Shown here piece by piece: positions 1-5,820 of a DNA stretch of 6,319 nt. This DNA comes from Planctomycetota bacterium (lineage in GTDB: Bacteria > Planctomycetota > UBA1135 > GCA-002686595): NCBI GenBank assembly GCA_011524785.1, contig WTJQ01000610.1, positions 1-6,319 on the forward strand, in the 5' to 3' direction. A model generated the notes under the pieces. It saw nothing but the letters and a program-made list of their open reading frames with translations. It had not been told where the DNA came from and made no database searches. A program made the position numbers and the translations under genes. Positions within the stretch are counted from its first letter, which is position 1, and each line of letters opens with the position of its first letter.

Positions 1-521
1 CGGAGGAGACCCTCGTGCTGCTCGTCACGGACAACGGCTGGATCCAGCGCACCGACGGCAACGGCTACGCCCCGCGCAGCAAGCGGACACCCTACGAGGG
101 CGGCGTGCGCACGCCGATCGCCCTGCGCTGGCCGGGCACGATCGCTCCCGAGCGCCGCGACGTCCCGGTGAGCTCGGTCGACGTGCCCGCGACGATCCTG
201 GCCGCGTGCGGCCTCGAGGTCCCCGATGCCTGGCCCGGGCACGACCTCCGGCTCGCCACGGCCACCGGGGAGCACGCTCGCGGTCCCGTCTTCGGCGCGG
301 CCTTCACCCACGACGTCGTCGACCTCGAGGACCCGAGTCAGAACGTCCTGAGCCGCTACGTCGTCGACGGCGAGTGGAAGCTCATCCTCCACGAGGAGGA
401 GGGAGCGCGTCGGAGTGAGCTGTTCCGGATCCTCGAGGATCCTGCCGAGCGGACGCCATGCGAGGAGCCCGAGGTCCTTCCACGCTTGAAGAAGCTCCTC
501 GATGGATGGTGGGCCCCCTGA
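1..521 (+). CDS. Sulfatase (alkaline phosphatase superfamily), C-terminal part, 5' truncated by window edge
   Basis: This is the 3' end of a type I sulfatase-like gene, an enzyme family that hydrolyses sulfate esters, usually exported and acting on sulfated polysaccharides in planctomycetes. The frame is open from the first bases, so the GTG at 15 is an internal valine and not the start. What is visible: LLVTDNGW holds the Asp-Asn pair that in sulfatases belongs to the metal site; the following SKRTPYEGGVRTP matches the K-x4-EGG-x-R-x-P block of the family; then RWPG, the helix SSVDVPATILAACG (family pattern D-x-x-P-T-x-x-x-x-x-G), and a C-terminal subdomain WKLILHEEEG...SELFRILEDPAE, equivalent to the usual 'ELYDLxxDPxE'. 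The catalytic Cys/Ser that becomes formylglycine would lie in the missing N-terminal part, so activity and class cannot be judged. The substrate is unknown. The frame ends with TGA at 519-521. Confidence 0.9.
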   Translation, partial: EETLVLLVTDNGWIQRTDGNGYAPRSKRTPYEGGVRTPIALRWPGTIAPERRDVPVSSVDVPATILAACGLEVPDAWPGHDLRLATATGEHARGPVFGAAFTHDVVDLEDPSQNVLSRYVVDGEWKLILHEEEGARRSELFRILEDPAERTPCEEPEVLPRLKKLLDGWWAP

Positions 522-527
522 GGGGCC
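512..527 (+). terminator. Small GC hairpin enclosing the sulfatase stop codon
   Basis: GGCCCC (512-517) and GGGGCC (522-527) form a perfect 6-bp stem, with a 4-nt loop CTGA that contains the TGA stop of the sulfatase gene. One outer G-U pair can be added. There is no T-tract, so intrinsic termination is only a possibility. The rest of the 132-bp gap to the GPP34 gene (522-653) shows no coding signal. Confidence 0.3.
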
Positions 528-644
528 TGCAAGGGCCTCCGCTGACTCGCAGGGCGGCATTGAGGCCGGCCAGGGACGCCACGGAGTAGGGTGCAGGGGC
601 GCGCACCTGCCCCGGCGCGCAGCCGACGAGAGCGGGCACGACCC

Positions 645-649
645 AGGAG
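645..649 (+). promoter_or_regulatory. Shine-Dalgarno AGGAG fixing the start of the GPP34 gene
   Basis: AGGAG lies 4 nt upstream of the ATG at 654. The frame is open further upstream to a possible ATG at 591, but that start has no comparable ribosome binding site and would add 21 low-complexity Arg/Ala/Pro-rich residues outside the family domain. The ATG at 654 is preferred. Confidence 0.7.
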
Positions 650-653
650 CGAC

Positions 654-1331
654 ATGCCGACCGACTCACCCCTGCACATCTACGAGAAGGCCATGCTGCT
701 CATCCTCAAGGACGAGGAGGGCATCGTGGGCGTCAGCCACTGCGACCTCGCCCTGGCGGGTGCGATCCTCTCCGAGCTCTTCCTCGACGAGCGGCTCACC
801 GTGGAGGGGGAGAAGAACCTCGTCAGGGTGAAGGACGCCAGCAGCACGGGAGACGCGCTCCTGGACGAGTGCCTCGAGCTCATCGAGCGCGCGTCGACTG
901 CACGGCCCCTCCAGAAGTGCCTGACCGAGATCGCGGCCCTGTCCGAGCTGAAGCACCGCATCGCGCGTGGGCTCTGCAGGCGGGGCATCCTCCGCGAGGA
1001 CGAGGGCAAGGTCCTCCTGTTCTTCACGCGCAGGATCTACCCCGAGGTGGACCCGGGTCCCGAGGACGCCCTCGTGGCCGAGCTGACCGAGGCGATCTTC
1101 ACTGACACCGACGAGGTGTCGCCGCACGTCGCGGCATTGATCGCACTGGGCAATGGCGTCGGTCTGCTGAACGGGACCTTCCCCCGCAAGGACCTCCGGC
1201 AGCGCCGCGAGCGCCTCGAGGCCATTGCCCGTGGTGACGTGGGGACCGTGTCGCAGGCCGCCGCTGCGGCCAGGGAGGCGATCGAGGCGGCGATGCTCGT
1301 GTGCGTGATCGTCCCGGCCATCATCACCTGA
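654..1331 (+). CDS. GPP34 (GOLPH3/Vps74-like) family protein
   Basis: A 225-aa protein with the fold signature of GPP34, the domain of eukaryotic GOLPH3 and yeast Vps74. Those proteins bind phosphatidylinositol 4-phosphate on Golgi membranes and retain glycosyltransferases. Visible family hallmarks: the N-terminal block YEKAMLLILKDEEG (about residues 10-23), followed by LALAGAILSELFLDERL (about 33-49), the typical 'A-G-A-x-L-x-E-L-x-L-x-x-R' helix; a long middle helix with LIERA...; the segment GILREDEGKVLLFFTRRIYPEVDP (about 112-135), at the place of the family's beta-hairpin; then a C-terminal helical half with VAALIALGNGVGLL and ARGDVGTVSQAAAAAREAIEAAM. The length is right for a bacterial GPP34 domain with no long N-terminal extension. 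There is no signal peptide, so it is probably a cytosolic, peripheral membrane protein. Bacterial members are known, mainly in actinobacteria, and their role and lipid ligand are largely unsettled. Five cysteines are spread through the protein. It converges with the gene at 1443-1832. Confidence 0.85.
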   Translation: MPTDSPLHIYEKAMLLILKDEEGIVGVSHCDLALAGAILSELFLDERLTVEGEKNLVRVKDASSTGDALLDECLELIERASTARPLQKCLTEIAALSELKHRIARGLCRRGILREDEGKVLLFFTRRIYPEVDPGPEDALVAELTEAIFTDTDEVSPHVAALIALGNGVGLLNGTFPRKDLRQRRERLEAIARGDVGTVSQAAAAAREAIEAAMLVCVIVPAIIT

Positions 1332-1344
1332 GGTGCGAGGCCCC

Positions 1345-1376
1345 GGCGCGCGGGTCACCGGTACCGCTCGCGCGCC
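1345..1376. terminator. Inverted repeat between convergent genes, possible bidirectional terminator
   Basis: GGCGCGCG (1345-1352) and CGCGCGCC (1369-1376) are perfect 8-bp inverted arms. In RNA the stem can extend inward by G-U, G-C and U-G pairs to 11 bp with a 10-nt loop (1356-1365). It starts 13 bp after the GPP34 stop, in the 111-bp gap between two convergent genes, which is where a terminator is expected. There is no T-tract on either strand, so the mechanism is uncertain. A second, imperfect CTCCTCC/GGAGGGAG pairing lies just downstream. Confidence 0.4.
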
Positions 1377-1442
1377 TCCTCCACGTTCGCGGAGGGAGCG
1401 TGCCGGAGTGAGCTGCTCCTGGTCCGAGCGACCAGTCGGGGA

Positions 1443-1832
1443 CTATCCGAAGTGAGGCCGTGCCTCATCGATGCTCGCGTAGGGCCCGGTCAGGTCCTCG
1501 CTGAGACTGCGCCTGAGCACGACGCCGTTCGGCAGCTCGAGGATCTCGATCAGGTCCCCACCTCCGCACGCTCCACTGTCGAAGTCGATGGTCTCGACGG
1601 GCTCGAGCGCGTTCAGGGCGTTGTGGATCGCATCGTGGATCTCGCTCTCGATCTCCTCCGGGGGCTGCCCCTCCCGCGCATGGACCTCGAGGGCCTGGAC
1701 CGCTCGAGCGATCTCCTCTTCGTCGAGATCCGAGTTCCAGCCGAGGAACATGTGCAGCTCCTCACGGCCGTCCTGGGTCTTCGCGAGCTCCATCACACAG
1801 GTCCAGACAGCTTGATCAGCGGGTGAGTTCAT
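1443..1832 (-). CDS. Hypothetical acidic protein, 129 aa
   Basis: I do not recognise this protein. The ATG at 1832 is chosen over a TTG 12 codons upstream because CGAGGA (1841-1846, read on the minus strand) sits 8 nt before it as a good Shine-Dalgarno sequence. The product begins MNSPADQAVWTCVMELAK and has no signal peptide or membrane segment, so it is probably cytosolic. The first 75 residues look helical and strongly acidic (SDLDEEEIARAVQALEVHAREGQPPEEIESEIHDAI, written here only to show its charge pattern in outline, spans about residues 34-69). The C-terminal part looks like short strands around SGACGGGDLIEILELPNG and LTGPYASIDEARPHFG, with a Gly-rich turn (about 87-93). The stop is TAG, unlike the TGA used by its neighbours. 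It lies 81 bp downstream of the PDZ/HEAT gene on the same strand, so co-transcription is possible. G/C-ending codons match the neighbours, which supports a real gene. Confidence 0.7.
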   Translation of the reverse strand: MNSPADQAVWTCVMELAKTQDGREELHMFLGWNSDLDEEEIARAVQALEVHAREGQPPEEIESEIHDAIHNALNALEPVETIDFDSGACGGGDLIEILELPNGVVLRRSLSEDLTGPYASIDEARPHFG

Positions 1833-1840
1833 GCGTTCGT

Positions 1841-1846
1841 TCCTCG
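1841..1846 (-). promoter_or_regulatory. Shine-Dalgarno CGAGGA of the acidic hypothetical gene
   Basis: Read on the minus strand, CGAGGA lies 8 nt upstream of the ATG at 1832. It decides the start in favour of the shorter 129-aa product. The remaining gap up to the preceding gene (1847-1913) shows only weak inverted repeats and no convincing terminator, which leaves readthrough from the PDZ/HEAT gene possible. Confidence 0.6.
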
Positions 1847-1913
1847 ATGGGGAAGCTAGTGCGACCAAGCCTTCGACGCACGGCCGCAGCGTGTCATCAG
1901 GGATGCAATCCGC

Positions 1914-4352
1914 TCACCGGGCCCGCTTCACGATCTCGCGTGCGGGTCGGACCGGATCGGCCGGAGCCCCCGACTCGATCGCCGCGATGGCCTGGGCGAC
2001 CAGGTCCTTCTGCTTGCCGAGGTTCTTGGACTCCTTGTGGGCGCCCAGCCGGCTCTGCAGGTCGCGGAGCTGAGGGAGCACGGGCCTGGCCGCGGTGCCG
2101 TAGGTCCCCAGGGCCTGCATGCACTTCACGATGCGGTCCTGCTTGCCCCACTGGTCGATCTCGGTGACGGCGATGCAGAGCTCCATCCCCTCGGCGATGC
2201 GGTGCTTCGCCAGGAACTCGAGCCCGGCGAGGCGGATGCCGTTCGAGAACATGACGCCGCTGGGGCTGGGCGTCCGCACGGCCTCGAGGATCTCGGGCAG
2301 GATCGGGGCCAGCTCCTCCAGCGTCATCAGCTTGAAGACCTGGGCCACCGCACCGCGCGCCCGGCCGTCGTCGTTCTGCATGAGGCGCACGATGGCCCTG
2401 CGCAGGAGGTCGCGATCGAGTCCCTCGACGGACTTGGAGAGCAGGCCCCGCATGCGCAGCGCCCCGCCCGGATAGAAGAGGCAGAAGGCGAGGTAGCGCT
2501 GCGTGAACCCCCGCGGGTCCTCGGGATCGTCCCGCAGGGCGAGCTCGAGCATCGGCACCGCGGCCTCGCGAGCCGGTTCCCCGATCGCGGCGAGGGCGTA
2601 GCACGCCTGGATCCGCAGCCAGACGTCATCGTCCTCGAGGAAGCGTACCAGCTGCGGCACCGCCTCGGCCGCGCGCCCCTTCAGGGCGGCGATGGCCTGG
2701 CACGCTCCGTAGCGCGCCTCGACCCGGCGCTTCTTGAGGAGCCGCAGCACCTGGGGCACGGGATCGCCCTCGGCCTTGGCGAGGGCCTCGGCGGCGCGTG
2801 ACCGGACCGCGGGGGACCAGCTCTCGAGCAGCCCGAGCAGCTCCCGCAGGTCCATGCCCTCGTAGTGGTCCTTGGCGAGGGACCAGTTGTCGAAGCCTCG
2901 GCCTGCCTCGATCGTCTCGCGCAGCGCGCGATCCTCGAGCAGCAGGTCGTCGGAGGCGCCCTTCCCCGTGAGGAACAGCTCGCGCCGATCGAAGGTGTGG
3001 CTCAGGACGAACGCGCCCGTGCAGTCCCAGCGCCCGTACTTGTGCTCGCCACCGCTCATGCCGGCCCCGCCCTGGTAGGGGAAGCTGCCGTCGTGCGCGC
3101 GGGCCAGGTCGTAGTACCAGCGCTGCTCGGCGAGGAAGGCGCTGACCGCCTCGGGGCCGGCGCGCATGACGCCGATCGGCCCCCACAGGTAGCTGAAGTA
3201 GTTCCCCGTGTGGCCGCGCTCGCGCTCGCCGTAGGAGGCGGTCGTCATGCGGGCGAAGAAGCGCGCCTCCTCCTCCAGGCCCTGCAGGTCGAAGATCAGC
3301 GCGGCGACCCCGTCCTTGCCGTTGTCGTCGTGGACGTCCCACCCGGGACGATGGTCGCCGTAGGGGATCGCTCCCTTGCCGACGTAGAAGAGCGCGAAGC
3401 GGTTGGCGCGCTCGATGGCGGCGCGCACCTCCTCGTCCCGGACTCCGCAGCGCTCCGCCAGGACGAGGCCCAGGTGGCAGATCAGCCCGGCCTGGTTGAG
3501 CGCGCCGTAGCCGCCGAGCTTGCCGTGCAGGCGCCCCTCGTTGAGATCGGGCCAGGCCATGCCGTGGCCCCAGGTCCCGACCCCGCTCTGGCCCTGCGCG
3601 ATCGTCGTGGCGTACTCCACGATCGCCGGCATGACCTTGCGGTCCTTGGTGGAGAGGTAGTACTCGGTGAGGAAGAGCAGCCGGTACCCCCACTGCCACG
3701 AGAACAGGCCGCTGGTGCGCCCCTCGAGGCTGAGGTCCGTCGCGGGGTCCCCGACCTCGCGCGCGAGCTCGCGCACCGCGGAGGCGTACTCACGCCGTCC
3801 GGTCGCGAGGAGGGCGAGGGCGTTCACCATCCCGTCGATGTCGCCCTTCATGTTCGCCGCGATGTGGTCGCAGGCCGCGTCGAGGATGGCTGCGGACTTG
3901 CGGCAGTCGAAGGGCGCCGTCCTCGAGTAGGGGCCGAGGACAGGCAGCTGGAGGACGACCGGCTCGGTCGCTCCGTCGCGCCAGCGCAGCAGCGGAAGCT
4001 CCCCGCCCTTGGCCTCGGCCCGGGTGATCGCCTCGCCGAGCAGCCTCCGGGGATCACCCTCGAACGGCTCCTCGAGGCCGAGCACCACGTCCCCCGGGCG
4101 CAGCACGCCCTCGGCGGGGGACCCCGCGGCGACCGTCGTGATGAGGACCTGGCGGGCCTCGCGCGTCTCGAGCTTCCAGCCCCACATCCACCCGCGGGCG
4201 CCCGTGGGCCCGAGGTTCCAGTCGTGCTTGCCGTCCGTCTCCCCACCCGCCGTCAGGTCCGGGACGGGGGGCTTGTTGCGCTGGGCGAGCGCTGACGGAG
4301 CGGCTCCGAGGGCGATGAGGAGGACAGCGACGAGGAAGGAGACGAGCCTCAT
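1914..4352 (-). CDS. Exported PDZ + DUF6288-like + HEAT-repeat protein
   Basis: An 812-aa protein. Residues 1-23 form a clear signal peptide (MRLVSFLVAVLLIALG core, ending APSALA before Gln24), so it acts outside the cytoplasmic membrane. Residues 42-54, HDWNLGPTGARGW, are the signature I associate with planctomycete DUF6288 proteins. They lead into a PDZ-like domain (about 55-140) with VAAGSPAEGVLRPGDVVLGL, the usual peptide-binding-groove arrangement. Residues about 150-500 form a helical, probably alpha/alpha-toroid domain with WQWGYRLLFLTEYYLSTKDRKV, GTWGHGMAWPDL, GALNQAGL, HDDNGKDGVAAL and GNYFSYLWGP. It resembles prenyltransferase/terpene-cyclase-type toroids, but I see no proven catalytic site. 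Residues about 505-605 are HEAT repeats (SPAVRSRAAEALAKA; VEARYGACQAIAAL; DDVWLRIQACYALAAIG), and further helical repeats run to the end. HEAT repeats usually bind proteins. The start ATG has only a weak CAGG ahead of it, but the signal peptide fixes it. The gene is divergent from the VCBS gene. The exact function is unknown; a scaffold or processing role in the envelope is inference. Confidence 0.8.
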   Translation of the reverse strand: MRLVSFLVAVLLIALGAAPSALAQRNKPPVPDLTAGGETDGKHDWNLGPTGARGWMWGWKLETREARQVLITTVAAGSPAEGVLRPGDVVLGLEEPFEGDPRRLLGEAITRAEAKGGELPLLRWRDGATEPVVLQLPVLGPYSRTAPFDCRKSAAILDAACDHIAANMKGDIDGMVNALALLATGRREYASAVRELAREVGDPATDLSLEGRTSGLFSWQWGYRLLFLTEYYLSTKDRKVMPAIVEYATTIAQGQSGVGTWGHGMAWPDLNEGRLHGKLGGYGALNQAGLICHLGLVLAERCGVRDEEVRAAIERANRFALFYVGKGAIPYGDHRPGWDVHDDNGKDGVAALIFDLQGLEEEARFFARMTTASYGERERGHTGNYFSYLWGPIGVMRAGPEAVSAFLAEQRWYYDLARAHDGSFPYQGGAGMSGGEHKYGRWDCTGAFVLSHTFDRRELFLTGKGASDDLLLEDRALRETIEAGRGFDNWSLAKDHYEGMDLRELLGLLESWSPAVRSRAAEALAKAEGDPVPQVLRLLKKRRVEARYGACQAIAALKGRAAEAVPQLVRFLEDDDVWLRIQACYALAAIGEPAREAAVPMLELALRDDPEDPRGFTQRYLAFCLFYPGGALRMRGLLSKSVEGLDRDLLRRAIVRLMQNDDGRARGAVAQVFKLMTLEELAPILPEILEAVRTPSPSGVMFSNGIRLAGLEFLAKHRIAEGMELCIAVTEIDQWGKQDRIVKCMQALGTYGTAARPVLPQLRDLQSRLGAHKESKNLGKQKDLVAQAIAAIESGAPADPVRPAREIVKRAR

Positions 4353-4433
4353 GGCCTGAGTCTAGGGCGCCCCTGCGTCGAGCCTACGCACTCCTAGCGA
4401 ACGTGTCCTCGCTCCGGCGGTAGGCTCGCTTCC
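4353..4433. promoter_or_regulatory. Divergent intergenic region with 9-bp inverted repeat
   Basis: The 81 bp between the divergent PDZ/HEAT and VCBS genes must hold promoters for at least one of them, unless they lie in the neighbouring coding sequence. CGAGCCTAC (4379-4387) and GTAGGCTCG (4420-4428) are perfect 9-bp inverted arms with a 32-bp spacer. This could be an operator or a 5'-UTR hairpin ending just before the ATG at 4434. I see no convincing -35/-10 pair; TAGACT, read on the minus strand near 4359-4364, is at best a weak -10. Confidence 0.4.
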
Positions 4434-5741
4434 ATGAACGCGCTCTCCCTGCTCCTGCTCCCCGCCATGGCCTCGGTCGGCGACGGGGTCTCCCCGCCTG
4501 CGCCCGAGTTCGCGGCCCCCGTCCAGCTGGTCGGCGGCGGCACGCCGCTCGGGAGCCGCAAGATGTACCCCTCGCCCGCGGCCCACGACGTGGACGGCGA
4601 CGGCAAGCTCGACCTCGTGCTCGGCGATCTCCCCGGGCGCATCACCTGGTCGCGCCGCGGCGTGGACGGGATGGAGAAGGAGCAGCCCTTCGAGAAGACC
4701 GACGGCACGCAGCTCAACTTCTCCAACTGGTGATGCATCGGCATGGGTTCACAGTTCGTGGACCTCAACGGCGATGGGCACAGCGACTACCTGACCTCGA
4801 TCTTCGACGGCTCGCCGCACGTCAGCTGGGGCAGTGAGGAGGGCTTCACCGAGCCCGAGCTGCTCTACGACGCCGGGAAGGAGCGCATCCTCGTGGCCTA
4901 CTACTGGGACTACGACGAGGGGTCGCATCTCACGACCGGGCGCTCGATGCCCGACGGCGAGGCGGCCAACATCCGAGGGATCTCCGCCCTGGCCTTCGAC
5001 TGGGACGCCGACGGGGACTTCGACCTGCTCCAGGGGACGTACGAGGAGGGCCGGCTCTTCCTCCAGCTCAACGAGGGCACCAACGCGGAGCCGCGCTTCA
5101 CCGGCAAGAACCAGGACGTCCTGGCGGGCGGGGAGCCGCTTCGCAACGACGCCAAGATGACCACGCCGCGCCTCGTCGACTGGGACGGTGACGGCGACCA
5201 GGATCTCGTCTACGGGACCTTCGGGGACGCCTCCGAGCCCGGCCGCGTCCTCCTGCTCGTCAACACCGGCCGCATCGGCGCGCCGGAGTTCGCAGCGCCC
5301 CGCGTCCTGCTCGAGGGGATCGTCGGGTCCGAGGTCTCCGAGGCCGCGGGCCCGAGCGAGGGGCTCTACCCCGAGGTCGTCGACTGGGACGGGGACGGCG
5401 ACCTCGACCTGATCGTCGGCGGCTACTCCCGCTGGTCGCCCCCCGGGCGCGAGCTCAGCGAGGAGGAGCAGGCGACCGTCGCGCGCCTGCGCGCTCGCGA
5501 GGCCGAGCTGCAGGAGGCCTACGCCGCCATCTCCGTCGAGTACTCCGACGCCCTCGACGCCGCGCTGGAGGGCAAGTCGGAGGAGGAGCAGGAGGCCGTC
5601 TTCACCGAGGTCTACGGGCAGTTCCGCGAGCGGATGCAGGCGGCCTCCGAGGCACTGAAGGAGGTCACCGACGAGATCGAGACCTACGTGCCGCGCCCCC
5701 AGCGCAAGCCCCTCGTCTGGTTCTACGAGCGCGTCCAGTGA
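4434..5741 (+). CDS. Exported VCBS/FG-GAP repeat protein with in-frame TGA, candidate selenoprotein
   Basis: I read this as one 435-codon gene. Residues 1-14 (MNALSLLLLPAMAS) look like a short signal peptide. Calcium-binding D-x-D/N-x-D-G loops of VCBS/FG-GAP repeats follow: DVDGDGKLD (52-60), DLNGDGHSD (110-118), DWDADGDFD (189-197), DWDGDGDQD (249-257) and DWDGDGDLD (317-325), a beta-propeller pattern. A charged helical, coiled-coil-like segment (about 340-417) and a tail ending VWFYERVQ close the protein. Codon 100 is TGA (4731-4733). The frame is unchanged on both sides, a bSECIS-like stem-loop follows at once, and Cys101 is the only cysteine in the protein. Selenocysteine insertion would give Trp-Sec-Cys-Ile-Gly. 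Alternatives are a nonsense mutation, a sequencing error, or two ORFs (4434-4733 and 4743-5741, the latter with GGTGAT as possible Shine-Dalgarno). The second ORF alone would lack any export signal, which argues for one protein. The VCBS identity is firm; the Sec reading is moderate. Its partner or ligand is unknown. Confidence 0.75.
4731..4733 (+). other. In-frame TGA, candidate selenocysteine codon
   Basis: TGA interrupts the VCBS frame after ...LNFSNW and is followed in the same frame by TGC ATC GGC ATG and then DLNGDG. Most other genes in this window (those ending at 521, 1331, 1914, 5741 and 5821) stop with TGA, and all tryptophans in this gene are TGG, so a general reassignment of TGA is excluded. 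Context-dependent recoding to selenocysteine or a broken gene remain. The adjacent unique cysteine and downstream hairpin favour recoding. Confidence 0.5.
4734..4780 (+). promoter_or_regulatory. Candidate bSECIS stem-loop downstream of the in-frame TGA
   Basis: The upper stem is GGTTCAC (4746-4752) pairing with GTGGACC (4758-4764): 7 bp including one G-U, extendable by an outer G-U (4745/4765). Its loop is the 5-nt AGTTC (4753-4757). A lower stem CATCG (4736-4740) pairs perfectly with CGATG (4772-4776) across an internal loop, and two more pairs (4734-4735 with 4779-4780) are possible across a bulge. The apical loop begins 19 nt after the TGA and has G at its second position. Known bacterial SECIS elements have the loop roughly 16-37 nt from the UGA and a G in the first two loop positions. 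Binding by the selenocysteine elongation factor SelB is inferred, not shown. Confidence 0.5.
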
Positions 5742-5763
5742 CGGCGGACCGCGCGTGATGCGA

Positions 5764-5799
5764 GGAGGGCCCCGGGCGCACGCGCGTCCGGGGCCCTCT
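5764..5799. terminator. Strong GC-rich hairpin between convergent genes
   Basis: GAGGGCCCCGG (5765-5775) pairs perfectly with CCGGGGCCCTC (5788-5798). The stem continues inward by one G-U and three G-C pairs, giving 15 bp with a 4-nt loop (5780-5783). It starts 23 bp after the VCBS stop and ends 22 bp before the stop of the convergent gene, so it can serve both as a bidirectional terminator. There is no T-run, so termination would rest on stem strength alone, or the hairpin may mainly protect 3' ends. Confidence 0.65.
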
Positions 5800-5812
5800 C
5801 GCTCGCGAGCGA
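5799..5812. repeat. 14-bp perfect palindrome
   Basis: TCGCTCGCGAGCGA is identical to its own reverse complement. It abuts the terminator hairpin, lying 9 bp from the end of the convergent gene. It could be a protein-binding site or simply an outgrowth of GC-rich sequence. Confidence 0.5.
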
Positions 5813-5820
5813 TCGAGGCG

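Noticed and set aside
591..653. Upstream start at 591 for the GPP34 gene
   Set aside because: The 21 extra residues are Arg/Ala/Pro-rich and outside the domain, and the ATG at 654 has a well-placed AGGAG.
666..1358. A 230-codon open frame on the minus strand opposite the GPP34 gene
   Set aside because: The plus-strand frame matches a known family and has a ribosome binding site. The antisense product has no recognisable features.
1833..1868. TTG start at 1868 for the acidic hypothetical protein
   Set aside because: The ATG at 1832 has a clear Shine-Dalgarno sequence at 8-nt spacing, which itself lies within the would-be extension.
2037..2801. A 254-codon plus-strand frame inside the PDZ/HEAT gene
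   Set aside because: It is antisense to HEAT-repeat coding sequence and is explained by the absence of stops in GC-rich DNA.
2865..4295. A 476-codon open frame on the plus strand opposite the PDZ/HEAT gene
   Set aside because: It is the mirror of a highly GC-biased gene. The minus-strand product has a signal peptide, a PDZ-like domain and HEAT repeats, while this frame gives low-complexity Ala/Gly/Leu/Arg/Val sequence with no domain pattern.
4434..4733. A separate 99-aa gene ending at the TGA
   Set aside because: It would end in the middle of a repeat protein with the frame continuing unchanged. A single interrupted or recoded gene explains both halves better.
4731..4733. Genome-wide reassignment of TGA to tryptophan
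   Set aside because: TGA is the terminal stop of most other genes in the window and tryptophan is always TGG in this gene.
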